Notes: generated by a model not told the origin, from the sequence alone. Positions 1 to 9,264 are shown, counted from the stretch's first letter. The stretch: 64,000 nucleotides of DNA from Pararhodobacter sp. CCB-MM2 (GCF_001691415.1 NZ_LRRR01000011.1:1-64000), one strand, 5' to 3'. A program made the numbers and translations.

Positions 1-19
1 GGAGGGTGCTTCGGCCGCC

Positions 20-208
20 CTATCCCTCCGCCGCCGCCAAGGCCTCGGCGATCACCGCCTCATCGCCGATGTGGTTCATCAGGATCAGGATCAGCCGTGC
101 GTTGAAAGCATCGCTTTCAGGCTTCGATTTGCCCTGATGAGCGTCGATCAACTGCTGGTAGACGTCATCCGCGCGGGCGATGTTGCGGGTCAGGGTCAGA
201 TTGGCCAT
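20..208 (-). CDS. DUF2783 family small protein
   Basis: This is a 62-residue soluble protein with no signal peptide or membrane segment. It resembles the short DUF2783 proteins of alphaproteobacteria, whose biochemical function is unknown. It lies 3 bases downstream of the FAD monooxygenase stop and is surely in the same leftward operon. In related genomes, as I recall, this pair sits beside homogentisate or other aromatic-ring catabolic genes, so an accessory role in aromatic degradation is a reasonable inference, not something the sequence shows. The ATG start follows a GAGGCGTGAGGC stretch that can serve as ribosome binding site. The family call rests on length, context and remembered similarity. 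Confidence 0.7.
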   Translation of the reverse strand: MANLTLTRNIARADDVYQQLIDAHQGKSKPESDAFNARLILILMNHIGDEAVIAEALAAAEG

Positions 209-211
209 GCC

Positions 212-1843
212 TCACGCCTCCTTGCCGAGGGAACGGGAAACCGCCTGCGCCACGGCGCCTGCGTCGAACGTGGCCCAGCGCGCCGCGACATGCTGGTCGG
301 GCCGGATCAAATAGACCGCCGAGGCGGCGCCGCCGAGATAACGGTCCTTCAGAAGCGGCGCGTCTTTCGACGACAGGGCCACCACCTCGACCGCCAGCCC
401 CTCCAGCACCAAGGCCTCGGGCGCCTCGGTGTCGATCACCAGCAGCTGGAAGCCCGGCTTGCCCCGCACGCCCAGCGTCTCCAACAGGAAGCCCTCGCCC
501 AACGGCAGGTCCGCGCAGGGCGAGCCCGGCCGGGTCCGCGCAGGCCCCTCGGGCAGCGCGTCGGGCGTGTTCAAGGGAGAGCCGTCATAGGTGCAGGGCA
601 CCGACAGCCGGCCCGAATTGACAAAGGGCCGGGCGAAATCGAAACGTTCGGACAGGTCCAGCACCGCATCGCGGAAGATCCGGCTGGTCTCGGATTTCGG
701 CGTGATGAAATCGGTCGAGCGGGTCGAGTTCAGGATGTTCTCCTTCGCCCCATGGATCCGCTCGATATCGTAGCTTTCCAGCAGGCTCTCGGGCGCCAGC
801 CCCTCCAGCACCAGCTTCAGCTTCCACGCGAGGTTGTCGGTATCCTGCAGCCCCGAATTCGCGCCCCGCGCGCCGAAGGGCGAGACCTGATGCGCGGAAT
901 CCCCGGCAAAGATCACCCGGCCTTCGTGGAACCGCTCCATCCGGCGGCATTGGAAGGTGTAGATCGAGGACCATTCCAGCGAATACTGGATGTCCTCGCC
1001 CAGCATCGCGCGCAGGCGGCGGTCGATGTTCTCAGGCTTCAGCTCGGCCTCGCGGTCGATATCCCAGCCGATCTGGAAATCGATGCGCCAGACATTGTCC
1101 GGCTGGCGATGCAGCAGCGCTGACTGGCCGCGGTTGAAGGGCGGATCGAACCAGAACCAACGCTCGGTCGGGAAGTCCGCCTCCATGATCACATCGGCGA
1201 TGAGGAAGTTGTCCTGAAACACCTCGCCGACGAAATCGAGGCCCAGCATCTTGCGGATCGGAGATCCCGCGCCGTCACAGGCGACCAGCCATTCGGCCTC
1301 CAGCGCATAGGGCCCCTCGGGCGTGTCGATCTGCAGCGCGGCATGGTCGGCGAACTGCTCCAACCCGGTCACGCGGTTCTTGCCGCGCAGCTCGATGGGC
1401 GCGCCCTCGGCCTGCATCTGGCGCAGGCGGGCGACGAGGTAATCCTCGAAATAGTACTGTTGCAGGTTGATAAAGGCCGGGAATTTGTGCCCGTCCTCCG
1501 GCAAAAGGTTGAATTCGTACACTTGGCGGTCGTCGAAGAAGACCTTGCCGAGGTTCCAGATGACGCCCTTGTCGACCATCTCGACGCCGCAGCCCAGCCG
1601 GTCGAGGATCTCCAGGGGGCGCTTGGCAAAGCAGATCGCGCGCGAGCCGAAACTCACCTTGTCATTGTCATCAAGCACCACGACCCCCACGCCTTGCTGC
1701 GCAAGGTCGATGGCCAGCGCGAGGCCGACCGGCCCCGCCCCCACCACCACGACGGGGTGGCGCACCGGCGCGGGCGCGTCCTGATCAGCGCTGCGCTGAT
1801 AGGCGTAGAGCGGCGTCTCGAAGATTTTCGGTTGCACGGTCAT
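212..1843 (-). CDS. FAD-dependent aromatic-ring monooxygenase (class A flavoprotein)
   Basis: This 543-residue protein is a group A flavin monooxygenase of the FAD_binding_3 (PheA/MhpA-like) family, enzymes that hydroxylate phenolic substrates with NAD(P)H and O2. The dinucleotide-binding motif GAGPVGLALA lies near residues 35-44. The second FAD-contact motif, GDSAHQVSPFGARG, lies near 312-326 and is followed by NSGLQD. The C-terminal 120 residues look like the thioredoxin-like tail of the phenol hydroxylase branch. It is cytoplasmic. The substrate cannot be read from the sequence. The neighbouring DUF2783, DinB and MBL genes and the divergent MarR regulator suggest an inducible aromatic or tyrosine-type degradation operon that continues off the left edge. 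Confidence 0.85.
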   Translation of the reverse strand: MTVQPKIFETPLYAYQRSADQDAPAPVRHPVVVVGAGPVGLALAIDLAQQGVGVVVLDDNDKVSFGSRAICFAKRPLEILDRLGCGVEMVDKGVIWNLGKVFFDDRQVYEFNLLPEDGHKFPAFINLQQYYFEDYLVARLRQMQAEGAPIELRGKNRVTGLEQFADHAALQIDTPEGPYALEAEWLVACDGAGSPIRKMLGLDFVGEVFQDNFLIADVIMEADFPTERWFWFDPPFNRGQSALLHRQPDNVWRIDFQIGWDIDREAELKPENIDRRLRAMLGEDIQYSLEWSSIYTFQCRRMERFHEGRVIFAGDSAHQVSPFGARGANSGLQDTDNLAWKLKLVLEGLAPESLLESYDIERIHGAKENILNSTRSTDFITPKSETSRIFRDAVLDLSERFDFARPFVNSGRLSVPCTYDGSPLNTPDALPEGPARTRPGSPCADLPLGEGFLLETLGVRGKPGFQLLVIDTEAPEALVLEGLAVEVVALSSKDAPLLKDRYLGGAASAVYLIRPDQHVAARWATFDAGAVAQAVSRSLGKEA

Positions 1844-1870
1844 GGGTTCTCCTCCCCGATCAGGCGGTCG

Positions 1871-2389
1871 TCAGGTGAAATAGGCCTGCGCCGAGGGGAC
1901 GCGGCCAAATTCGAGATGGAAATCGTCAAGCTGCGGCGGCGCGAGGCCCGCATCCGCCACCATCGTATGCGCCTGCCCGCGGTGATGGACCTGATGCTGG
2001 AACAGGTGCAGCAGGATTGGCCCCACCTGTTCCGTGACCGGGCCGTGGCGGCGCAGCGTTGTGCGCGGCGCGTCCAGCATCTCGGGCGTCAGGCGCTGAC
2101 AGAATTGGGCGAGCCGCATGTCGGCCTCGGCCTGACGCGCGGCGAGGCCCGCCACGCTGTCCTGTTCCGGCGCCTCGTCAAAGGCGCGGGGGCCGAGCCC
2201 GCCTTCCTCCAGCGCGTCGAGGTAATAGAGGTCGACCCGCCAGATATGGTTGAGCGTCGCCTTGAGCGAAGGGAAGAACCCCGGACGCGGCGCGGCGAAG
2301 GCCTCGCCCGAGAGGCCCGCGATCGCCCCATAGAGCGTCGTATTCGCCCAGGCATTGTTCAGCGACATGGTCAGGAACGGGTCGCGCAT
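1871..2389 (-). CDS. DinB family protein
   Basis: This 172-residue protein has the DinB/YfiT-like four-helix bundle pattern. A histidine in LNHIWRVD (near residue 46) and a cluster in FQHQVHHRGQ (near 128) are the expected metal ligands. Family members are metal-dependent enzymes, several of them thiol-dependent transferases or isomerases such as mycothiol- or glutathione-dependent maleylpyruvate isomerase. In an aromatic-degradation setting an isomerase role is therefore plausible but unproven. The ATG used here begins 4 bases after the upstream MBL stop codon. A longer in-frame extension would run back into the MBL gene and has no family-like sequence. It is translated with the FAD monooxygenase downstream. 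Confidence 0.8.
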   Translation of the reverse strand: MRDPFLTMSLNNAWANTTLYGAIAGLSGEAFAAPRPGFFPSLKATLNHIWRVDLYYLDALEEGGLGPRAFDEAPEQDSVAGLAARQAEADMRLAQFCQRLTPEMLDAPRTTLRRHGPVTEQVGPILLHLFQHQVHHRGQAHTMVADAGLAPPQLDDFHLEFGRVPSAQAYFT

Positions 2390-2393
2390 CGGC

Positions 2394-3344
2394 TCAGCCC
2401 TGCAGGTCGGCCCACATCTGCTGATCGCGCTCGGCGGTCCAGATGCGGGGGGTGTCGATACCGCGGGCCTCATCATAGGCGCGACCGACGTTGAACGGCA
2501 GGCAATGCTCGTAGATCGCGTAATCCTTGAACTTCGGGTCGCATTCCGCGCGCACGGCGTCCCAGGCCTCTTTCAGCGAGCCGCCACGGGCCACAACACG
2601 CGCCACCGGCTTATAGGTCGAGCGGACGAAATCGGCAGTGTTCTCGATGGCGGCGGCGACCATGTCCTCGCCGACAAGTGCGTCGCCGCGACCGGGCGCG
2701 ATGGCCTTGGGCTCAAAGGCCGCGATGTTGGCGAGCGTGTCTTCCCAGTCCGAGAAATGCCCGTCACCGCAATAGCAGGCCGAGTGGTATTCGACGATAT
2801 CGCCGGTGAACATCACCTCCTGATCCGGGACCCAGACCACGGCGTCACCGGCGGTATGCGCGCGGCCGAGGTGCATGATGTCGACCCGGCGGTTGCCGAG
2901 ATAGACGGTCATCGAGTCCGAGAAGGTCGTGGTCGGCCAAGTCAGGCCGGGGATTTCCTCATGCCCTTGGAAGAGGCGGGGGAAGCGGCCGAATTCGCTG
3001 TCCCAGTCCTCCTGCCCACGTTCCACCACCATCGCGCGGGCGGTGTCGGACATGATGATCTCGCGCGCCCCATAGGCCGAGGCCCCCAGCACGCGGACGG
3101 CGTGGTAATGGGTCAGAACGAGGTGGCTGATCGGCTTGTCGGTGACCGAGCGGACGCATTCCATGACCTTGCGCGCCAGACGGGGCGTCGCCTGCGCCTC
3201 GACGATCATCACACTGTCATCGCCGATGATCACACCGGTGTTCGGATCGCCCTCGGCGGTGAAGGCGTAAAGCCCCTCGCCCACCTGCGTGAAGGAGATC
3301 TTTTTCTCGGCCATGTCGCCGGCCGACGCAAAACTCTTGGTCAT
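2394..3344 (-). CDS. Metallo-beta-lactamase fold hydrolase
   Basis: This 316-residue MBL-fold protein is the first gene of the leftward operon. Strand-helix elements and the later metal-site motifs are visible (HLGRAHTAGDAVVW, then FTGDIVEYHSACYCGDG). The usual first motif HxHxDH reads HYHAVR near residue 75, so the Asp-His half is replaced by Val-Arg. The first metal site should therefore be altered, and the activity may differ from a standard glyoxalase-II or lactonase. The start chosen (MTKSF) follows a GGGAG-like ribosome site; an internal start 10 codons later (MAEKK) is also possible. The gene is divergent from the MarR regulator, with a shared promoter region of about 90 bases. Confidence 0.85.
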   Translation of the reverse strand: MTKSFASAGDMAEKKISFTQVGEGLYAFTAEGDPNTGVIIGDDSVMIVEAQATPRLARKVMECVRSVTDKPISHLVLTHYHAVRVLGASAYGAREIIMSDTARAMVVERGQEDWDSEFGRFPRLFQGHEEIPGLTWPTTTFSDSMTVYLGNRRVDIMHLGRAHTAGDAVVWVPDQEVMFTGDIVEYHSACYCGDGHFSDWEDTLANIAAFEPKAIAPGRGDALVGEDMVAAAIENTADFVRSTYKPVARVVARGGSLKEAWDAVRAECDPKFKDYAIYEHCLPFNVGRAYDEARGIDTPRIWTAERDQQMWADLQG

Positions 3345-3433
3345 CCGCAACGCTCCCGTTTCTTGTCTATGCGAATCATGTTCAGGCAGGGTATTGGTTG
3401 AAAATGTAACTATCAATGCGAAGACGTAGAGAT

Positions 3434-3862
3434 ATGTTTCTAAAGGGATATCTACCCTACAGGCTCAATCTTCTGGCCGAATTGACGTCAGAGAACACGC
3501 AGGCGATCTACCGTCGGCGCCATGATCTGACCCGGCCGGAATGGCGGGTGCTGGTCAATCTGGCCGAGGCCCCGTCCCTGACGGCCTCCGAGCTGTGCGA
3601 CCGCGTGCCGGCGCACAAGACCAAGGTCAGCCGCGCGCTTCAGGCGCTGGAGGAGCGCGGCTGGGTGACGCGACAGACAGACCCCTTGGACCGGCGCGTC
3701 GCCCATGCCAGCCTCACCCTGAAAGGCAAGCGGGCCTTCAACAAGATTCGCCCCGAGATGGAGGCGGCCACCGAGGCGATGCTCGCCCCCCTCAGCGCCG
3801 AGGACCGCCAGAAGATCGACGAGGGGCTGAAGGTGCTGGAACGGCTGTTCGGGAAGGAATGA
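3434..3862 (+). CDS. MarR family transcriptional regulator
   Basis: This small winged-helix repressor of about 142 residues has the MarR arrangement: a helical N-terminus, then a winged helix (residues ~35-95). It includes the recognition segment VPAHKTKVSRALQALEERGW and the wing TDPLDRRVAHASLTLKGK. MarR proteins bind phenolic or aromatic ligands and release DNA. The divergent position suggests control of the MBL-DinB-monooxygenase operon and perhaps of itself. An ATG 18 bases upstream is in frame; neither start has a strong Shine-Dalgarno sequence. The next gene, a patatin-like lipase, starts 4 bases after its stop, so the two are co-transcribed. Confidence 0.85.
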   Translation: MFLKGYLPYRLNLLAELTSENTQAIYRRRHDLTRPEWRVLVNLAEAPSLTASELCDRVPAHKTKVSRALQALEERGWVTRQTDPLDRRVAHASLTLKGKRAFNKIRPEMEAATEAMLAPLSAEDRQKIDEGLKVLERLFGKE

Positions 3863-3866
3863 GACG

Positions 3867-4754
3867 ATGAAGAAACCCGTGGTCGGGCTGGCCTTAGGCT
3901 CGGGCGGTGCGCGCGGTTGGTGCCACATCGGCGTCCTGCGCGAGTTGGAGGAGATGGGCATCCGCCCCGACGTGGTGGCCGGCTCGTCGATGGGGGCGCT
4001 GGTCGGCGCGGCCTATGCGGCGGGCAAGCTCGACGCGCTGGAGGATTGGGCCCGCAGTCTGACCCTGCGCACCATCCTGCCGCTGATCGATATCGGCATC
4101 GCCGGCGCGGGGATCATGGGCGGCACCGGGGTGCTGACCATGCTCAAGGGCCTGCGCATGCCCGACAGTATCGAAGAGCTGTCCCTGCCCTTCGTCGCCG
4201 TCGCCACCGAGTTGCGGCACGGGCGCGAGGTCTGGCTGCGCGACGGGCCGCTGGCGACGGCGGTGCGGGCCTCGGTCTCGATCCCTGGCCTGTTGCGCCC
4301 GCAATACCACGAGGGGCGCTGGCTGATCGACGGCGGCGTGGTGAACCCGGTCCCGGTCTCGGCCGCGCGGGCCTTGGGGGCGGAATCGGTGATCGCGGTC
4401 AACCCGGATGCGGGCGTGGCCTCGGGCTATTACGACATCGCCGAAGCGACGCCCCGCAGTGCCGCCTTCAACGCGCTCATCCCGCAATCCTTGCGGAATT
4501 TGTGGCGTAACAACAAGGATATGCCCGACACGCCCGAGCCGAATTACGTGGCCCTTCTGAACGCGACGCTGGATATCATGTCCGACCAGATCCGCCGCTC
4601 CCGGCTGGCGGGCGACCCGCCGCAAGTGTTGCTGGGCGCGCGGCTGAAGGGCGTGTCGATCATGGACCTGCACCGCGCGCGGGAATGTATCGACGAAGGC
4701 CGCCGGATGGTCCGCGCGCAGGCCGAGCATATCGAGGCGGCGCTGGGGCTGTAG
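3867..4754 (+). CDS. Patatin-like phospholipase (RssA type)
   Basis: This 295-residue patatin/RssA-type acyl hydrolase carries the complete Ser-Asp dyad. The oxyanion-hole motif GSGGARG is at residues ~11-17, the nucleophile elbow GSSMG is near 40, and the aspartate motif DGG is near 160. No signal peptide is seen, so it probably acts on membrane lipids from the cytoplasmic side. It follows the marR gene by 4 bases and is transcribed with it. Such single-domain patatins are common chromosomal genes in proteobacteria; the physiological lipid is unknown. The downstream gene is convergent, only 4 bases after the stop. Confidence 0.88.
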   Translation: MKKPVVGLALGSGGARGWCHIGVLRELEEMGIRPDVVAGSSMGALVGAAYAAGKLDALEDWARSLTLRTILPLIDIGIAGAGIMGGTGVLTMLKGLRMPDSIEELSLPFVAVATELRHGREVWLRDGPLATAVRASVSIPGLLRPQYHEGRWLIDGGVVNPVPVSAARALGAESVIAVNPDAGVASGYYDIAEATPRSAAFNALIPQSLRNLWRNNKDMPDTPEPNYVALLNATLDIMSDQIRRSRLAGDPPQVLLGARLKGVSIMDLHRARECIDEGRRMVRAQAEHIEAALGL

Positions 4755-4758
4755 TGCC

Positions 4759-5175
4759 TCACCGCCGGCTGAGCGCCACCCCGGCCAGGATCAACGCGAC
4801 ACCGCCAAGCTGCATCCACAGCACGGCATCCTCGCCACGCAAAAGGTCCAGCGCGACGCCCGACAGCATCTGCCCGGCGACCAGCAAGCCGCCGGTCATC
4901 GCCGCGCCCAGCCGGGGGATCAGCCAGCTGCCCAGCCCCACGAAGGCCACGCCCACCGCCCCGCCGATCCAGGCGATGAAGGGGGCGGTCGCCGCGCCCT
5001 CCGGCCAGAATGAGCCGGCGCCGAGAACCACGATGGTGAGGACCGCCAAGCCCACGACATGGTTCCAGAACGACGATTGCAGCGCCGTGGTCTGCAGGGC
5101 CAGCCGTCCGTTGATCTGGCGCGACAAAGCCACCAGCATGCCCCCGGCGAGGGCCAGCGCGATCATCACTAGCAT
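4759..5175 (-). CDS. DMT-type membrane transporter subunit, YdcZ/DUF606 family
   Basis: This 138-residue, very hydrophobic protein has about five predicted membrane segments and no soluble domain. It matches the half-size YdcZ (DUF606) branch of the drug/metabolite transporter superfamily, recognisable from the SRQINGRLALQT segment after the first helix. Half-size DMT proteins usually act as pairs, and the adjacent gene encodes the partner; the two reading frames overlap by one base. The transported compound is not known. The pair lies between a convergent lipase gene and a leftward Hsp70-like gene. Confidence 0.8.
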   Translation of the reverse strand: MLVMIALALAGGMLVALSRQINGRLALQTTALQSSFWNHVVGLAVLTIVVLGAGSFWPEGAATAPFIAWIGGAVGVAFVGLGSWLIPRLGAAMTGGLLVAGQMLSGVALDLLRGEDAVLWMQLGGVALILAGVALSRR

Positions 5176-5684
5176 CAGCTCATCCCCCGCGAGAAGATGA
5201 TCAACAGCGTGCCGACCACGATCGCCGCGAGCGACAGGAGCTGACGTCCGCTGGGGAGCCGGCGCTCAATGCCCATGGCCCCGGTCGCGTCGAAGATCAG
5301 CGCCAGCGCCATTTGTCCGACGATGCCCAGCGCAAGCGTCCCGGTCAGCGCCAGTTCCGAATTCGCGGCCAGCGAGGTTGCCACGACCGTCAACGCCCCC
5401 GAGATCCCGCCGAGATAGGCCCAGAGCGGCGCATGCCGGCGCAGGACGGTGCGATCCTTCTGCGTCCCGCGCAAGCGCCAGAGGGCCAGCAGCGCGAACG
5501 CCGCCACGACAGAGCCCACACCATGCGCCGCGAAGGACGAATAGAGCGCGCTGGTATGGGCGGCCATGGTGCTGTTGGACAGCAACATCAGCGTGAGCAA
5601 GCTGCCCGTGCCGAGGGCGGCCAGGATCACCAGCGGCCCTGCAGGGTTCCGGGTTATGGGGGTGATCGGGTCGGGATTTGCCAT
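5175..5684 (-). CDS. DMT-type membrane transporter subunit, YdcZ/DUF606 family (partner)
   Basis: This is the second half-size YdcZ-type protein, 169 residues with five hydrophobic segments after a short polar N-terminus (MANPDPITPITRN). Its stop overlaps the start of the downstream paralogue by one base, which argues for translational coupling and an antiparallel heterodimer, as seen for other paired small DMT proteins. The ATG chosen has a GGAGC-like ribosome site upstream. Twenty more in-frame codons upstream are possible but look like intergenic sequence. Confidence 0.8.
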   Translation of the reverse strand: MANPDPITPITRNPAGPLVILAALGTGSLLTLMLLSNSTMAAHTSALYSSFAAHGVGSVVAAFALLALWRLRGTQKDRTVLRRHAPLWAYLGGISGALTVVATSLAANSELALTGTLALGIVGQMALALIFDATGAMGIERRLPSGRQLLSLAAIVVGTLLIIFSRGMS

Positions 5685-5780
5685 GGCAAAGGCTCCTTGC
5701 TGCGGCGTCTCCCTCATGCCCGAGGGGGGCGCGGGTGTAAACACTCCCCGCGCCCATGATGCTCGTGCCAGTGGTCGGCG

Positions 5781-7022
5781 TCAGGCCGTGGCGAGCGCCA
5801 GACCGTCGACGACGGCAGTAAAGGCCTCGGCTTTGCGGATCTGCGCTGCCGGGCACAGGGCGCGCATCTCTTCCTCGACCATCCTCATCAGGCTGGAGCC
5901 GCCGACAAGGATCACGTCATCCACAGCGCCCGGTTCGATGCCGGCCGCGTCCAGCGTCTGTCGCGCCGCCGCGTGCAGATCCGCGCGATATTGCGCCAGC
6001 GCGGTGTTCAGGCTGGTGGCGTCAATCGGAGCGGAGAGGCCGGGCTCGACCTCGGCCAGCGAGATGCGGCCGGCGCCGTCAGGATGGTTCGCCTCGATCT
6101 TGCCGCGCTCGACCGCGAAGGCGAGGACGTGGCCGAGTTCTTCCTCGATCACTTCCTGGAAGCGCTGCAGGCGATCGGGTTCGACAGCCATGCGGGTCAT
6201 GTCGGCCGCGAGCCGGCGGGTTTCTGGCGAATAGAGGAACGGGATTGTCGCCCATGTCGACAGCTCGACATAGGGCGCACGCGGTACGGGCAGCAGACCC
6301 TCCCCCATCGTGCGCCGCAGTTCGGAGCCGAGGCCCAACAGCGGCATGGCATGGCTCATCGAGACGGCATGGTCGAAATCGGTGCCGCCCAAACGGATGC
6401 CGTGGCTGGCGAGGATCTGCGGCTTGCCCTGACGGCTGCGATAAACCGAAAAGTCCGAGGTACCACCGCCGATATCAACGATGATCCCGGTTCCTTCAGC
6501 CCCGCCCAACCCGTGGCTGGCCAGTGCAGCCGCTTCCGGTTCAGGCAGAAAATCCACGCTCTCGAACCCTGCGGCGAGGTAGCAGGCGCGCAGATCGGCC
6601 TCGGCCTTGGCGTCCCGCTCGGGGTGATCGGAGTGGAAGTGTACCGGACGCCCGGACAAGGCTCGGGTGAAGCGCTGGCCGGTTTCGGCCTCGGCCCTTT
6701 CGCGCAGAAGACGCAGGAAGGAAGTGACGATATCCGCCAAGGTGCGGCGCTTGCCGGCGATCAGACGGGATTCGTGGAACAGGGGCAGGCCCAGCACCGA
6801 TTTCAGCGCGCGCATGTAGCGGCCTTCCTCGCCGGCAATCAGCGCCTCTGATGCCGCGGCGCCGACCCGCATCGCCCCCCGGTCGGCGGGAAAGAAGACG
6901 GCTGTCGGCAGCTTGTCGCTACCCGCCTCGATCGGAATGCGGCGGATACGGTCTCCGTCCAAAACGGCCGCCGCTGAATTCGACGTGCCGAAATCGATCG
7001 CCAGGCTTTGCGTCAGCGTCAT
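5781..7022 (-). CDS. Stand-alone Hsp70-like ATPase (YegD type)
   Basis: This 413-residue actin/Hsp70-fold protein has all nucleotide-binding motifs: phosphate 1 (AIDFGTSNSAAAVLDG, residues ~7-22), phosphate 2 (IVDIGGGTSDFSVYR, ~195), and the adenosine motif (DDVILVGGSSLMRMV, ~375). It lacks the roughly 200-residue DnaK substrate-binding domain. This matches the YegD group of Hsp70-like proteins (about 450 residues), whose clients are not established. It is cytoplasmic. It stands alone, with no DnaJ or GrpE nearby. The start is set by a GGGGGCGAC stretch just before the ATG and by the motif beginning seven codons in. Confidence 0.85.
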   Translation of the reverse strand: MTLTQSLAIDFGTSNSAAAVLDGDRIRRIPIEAGSDKLPTAVFFPADRGAMRVGAAASEALIAGEEGRYMRALKSVLGLPLFHESRLIAGKRRTLADIVTSFLRLLRERAEAETGQRFTRALSGRPVHFHSDHPERDAKAEADLRACYLAAGFESVDFLPEPEAAALASHGLGGAEGTGIIVDIGGGTSDFSVYRSRQGKPQILASHGIRLGGTDFDHAVSMSHAMPLLGLGSELRRTMGEGLLPVPRAPYVELSTWATIPFLYSPETRRLAADMTRMAVEPDRLQRFQEVIEEELGHVLAFAVERGKIEANHPDGAGRISLAEVEPGLSAPIDATSLNTALAQYRADLHAAARQTLDAAGIEPGAVDDVILVGGSSLMRMVEEEMRALCPAAQIRKAEAFTAVVDGLALATA

Positions 7023-7203
7023 GTCGCCCCCGATGTGTCTCTTGGAATGCTCGCGAAGGCGCGGCACCTAGGGCAAAGACGCGCGGGATACAAGGGGCAG
7101 GCACCGTTGGAGAGCGCGACGGCCGGAAGCCCGCCCCTGCCGACTCACGCCGCGCAGGCGAGGCGTCGGCACCGAAGCTTCTTGTCAGGGGGGCCGGCCA
7201 CAG

Positions 7204-9264
7204 TCAGGCGGCCGAGCGACGACGCTCCTTGTCCAGCCCCTTTCCCGTCTGGAACGCGCCGACCAGCGTCGACAAATCGCCCGACTGGTGGTTCAGCGTC
7301 GCGATCAGATCCGAGCTTTCCTGAACCATGGCCGCATTCTGTTGCGTCACTTGATCGAGCGATTCCATAGCCGCCTTGATCTCGGCAATGCTGGAGGCCT
7401 GCGCCGCGGCCTCGCCGGCGATATGCTCCATCGCGCCAGTCGTTCCCTCAACCCCCTCGCTGATCTGGTGGAAGGACTTCGCCGCCTGTTCGACCAACGA
7501 GACCCCTTCCTCGACAATCGCTATCGAGGCGCGGATCTGCGAGCGGATCTCGTTCGTCGTATCGGCCGAGCGCACGGCAAGCGCCCGAACCTCGCCCGCG
7601 ACGACCGCGAACCCGCGCCCGGATTCGCCCGCACGGGCCGCCTCGACCCCAGCGTTGAGCGCCAAGAGGTTGGTCTGGAACGAGATGTCGTCGATCAACG
7701 CGATCATGCGCGTCATCTCCTCCGAAGATTTGGAAATCTTCTGCATGATCGCGATCGCCTCGTCGACGCGCCCTCGCCCTTCGACAGCGGCGCTGCGTAG
7801 TCCGGTCGCGGATTGGCCGGCGGATCGCGACGAACGCGCCGTCCCCGCGACCATGTCCGACAATTGCGAAAGGGCGGCGGTCGTCTCTTCTAGCGCGGCC
7901 GCTTGAGAGCCCGTGCGGCGCGACATATCCTCCGTCGCGCGGTTGAGATCGCTACTGGAACGCTGGAAGGTCTCGACCGCCATGGAAACGCCGCCCAACG
8001 TATCGCGCAGGCGGAGGACCGCTTCATTGAAACCGTCGCGAAGGCTTTCGAACTCGGGCGGGAATGGCGTTTCAATCTGGCACAACAGATCCCCATTCGA
8101 CAGCCGCATAAGCGCCGCATCGAGATGGTCGATCACATCCTCGCGCTGGCGACGTGTGGCGTCGGCGATACGCTGATCCGCGTCCTGCAAGGCATCGCGG
8201 GTCCGCTCGACCGTGTCGAACAACGTGTCGATTTCCTCGGCGATCCCGGCTTTACGGGTCCAGCCGTCGAAATCCCGTTCACCCAACCGGTCCATCGCCT
8301 CCTTCAGTGCTGCGAAACTCCCATTGAACGTCTTCACGACATTGAGCGCGACGAACAAGCTTCCGCCGATAGCCAAAAAGGCAACCGCCACCACGAGTCC
8401 GAGCCGGAGAACCGCACTGGAGGAATGCGCCGCGGACACTGCTGCAATATCTTGATAAACCTCAATTTCGAACTGCCGAAGGGTATCAATCCATTCCGTT
8501 GCTGCAGCGAACCATTGCGGCCCCGATATGCCTGGAATTGCGGCATTCGGACCCGCCGAAACGACGGCGGACCGCATCTCGGCCACGGCAGTTCCCTGCG
8601 CCAAAGTCGTCAGGTCGCGGTCAATCCGTGCCTCCCCCAGTTCGACCTGCGCCATACGCAACTGGGCAATCTCCGTCGCGCCACGTTCGACAAACGCTTG
8701 AAAGACCGTCGGAGCGAAGGCCCCTGAGCCAAATCCCGTGGCCCCCGCCGCACGCTGAAGTCCTGCCGCTTCCTTGGCCTCCGCCAAGGCGAGAATGCCC
8801 GCCGAGAGGCGCACGATCTCGGGGTCCGCAGGCGACAGAAGCCGGCTTTGGGTGCGGCTCATCACCGCGCGGACGGCCGCCGTGTAAAACTGCCCGACCT
8901 GAGGGACATTGACCGCCTGGCGGTCGATCCTGTCGCGGAACGCCTCAAGGTCTGAAAGCGCGGACACGATGTCGTCCGGAAGTGTCCCGATGTCGGCCAG
9001 AACCCGATCCGTCTCGCCCCGCATTTCCGGCAACGTCGTCGCGAAATTCGCGCCCTGTGACGCGATGAAGCCGGCGCTTTGGCCACGCTCCACCTGCAGG
9101 CGATGAACCAGGTCGCCCCAGGCAACCCCTTCGGCAACGGCCAATTCTGTCCTTGAGGCGTCTAGAACACGCAACACCTCCTGCCCCGCCAAATAGACGC
9201 TGACAATTGCGAGCCCGAGAAGAGGGATCGCGGCAAGAGCAAGGACCTGATGACGAAGTTTCAT
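7204..9264 (-). CDS. Methyl-accepting chemotaxis protein with NIT (nitrate/nitrite sensing) domain
   Basis: This 686-residue chemoreceptor begins with a membrane helix (residues ~7-29). A periplasmic alpha-helical sensor domain of about 250 residues follows, starting with the NIT-type signature LQVERGQSAGF. A second membrane helix lies near 281-305, followed by HAMP-like linkers. The signalling hairpin carries the conserved tip (ISFQTNLLALNAG, near 525) and ends near residue 680. NIT domains are known or proposed to detect nitrate or nitrite, so denitrification-related taxis is a fair inference. The ATG chosen follows GAGAGACCC; 56 in-frame codons upstream lack receptor features. No che genes are nearby, so it is an orphan receptor. 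Confidence 0.88.
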   Translation of the reverse strand: MKLRHQVLALAAIPLLGLAIVSVYLAGQEVLRVLDASRTELAVAEGVAWGDLVHRLQVERGQSAGFIASQGANFATTLPEMRGETDRVLADIGTLPDDIVSALSDLEAFRDRIDRQAVNVPQVGQFYTAAVRAVMSRTQSRLLSPADPEIVRLSAGILALAEAKEAAGLQRAAGATGFGSGAFAPTVFQAFVERGATEIAQLRMAQVELGEARIDRDLTTLAQGTAVAEMRSAVVSAGPNAAIPGISGPQWFAAATEWIDTLRQFEIEVYQDIAAVSAAHSSSAVLRLGLVVAVAFLAIGGSLFVALNVVKTFNGSFAALKEAMDRLGERDFDGWTRKAGIAEEIDTLFDTVERTRDALQDADQRIADATRRQREDVIDHLDAALMRLSNGDLLCQIETPFPPEFESLRDGFNEAVLRLRDTLGGVSMAVETFQRSSSDLNRATEDMSRRTGSQAAALEETTAALSQLSDMVAGTARSSRSAGQSATGLRSAAVEGRGRVDEAIAIMQKISKSSEEMTRMIALIDDISFQTNLLALNAGVEAARAGESGRGFAVVAGEVRALAVRSADTTNEIRSQIRASIAIVEEGVSLVEQAAKSFHQISEGVEGTTGAMEHIAGEAAAQASSIAEIKAAMESLDQVTQQNAAMVQESSDLIATLNHQSGDLSTLVGAFQTGKGLDKERRRSAA

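Noticed and set aside
71..1123. Long open frame on the plus strand opposite the FAD monooxygenase
   Set aside because: It is an antisense shadow in GC-rich DNA; no family motif and Arg/Gln/His-rich composition typical of such shadows.
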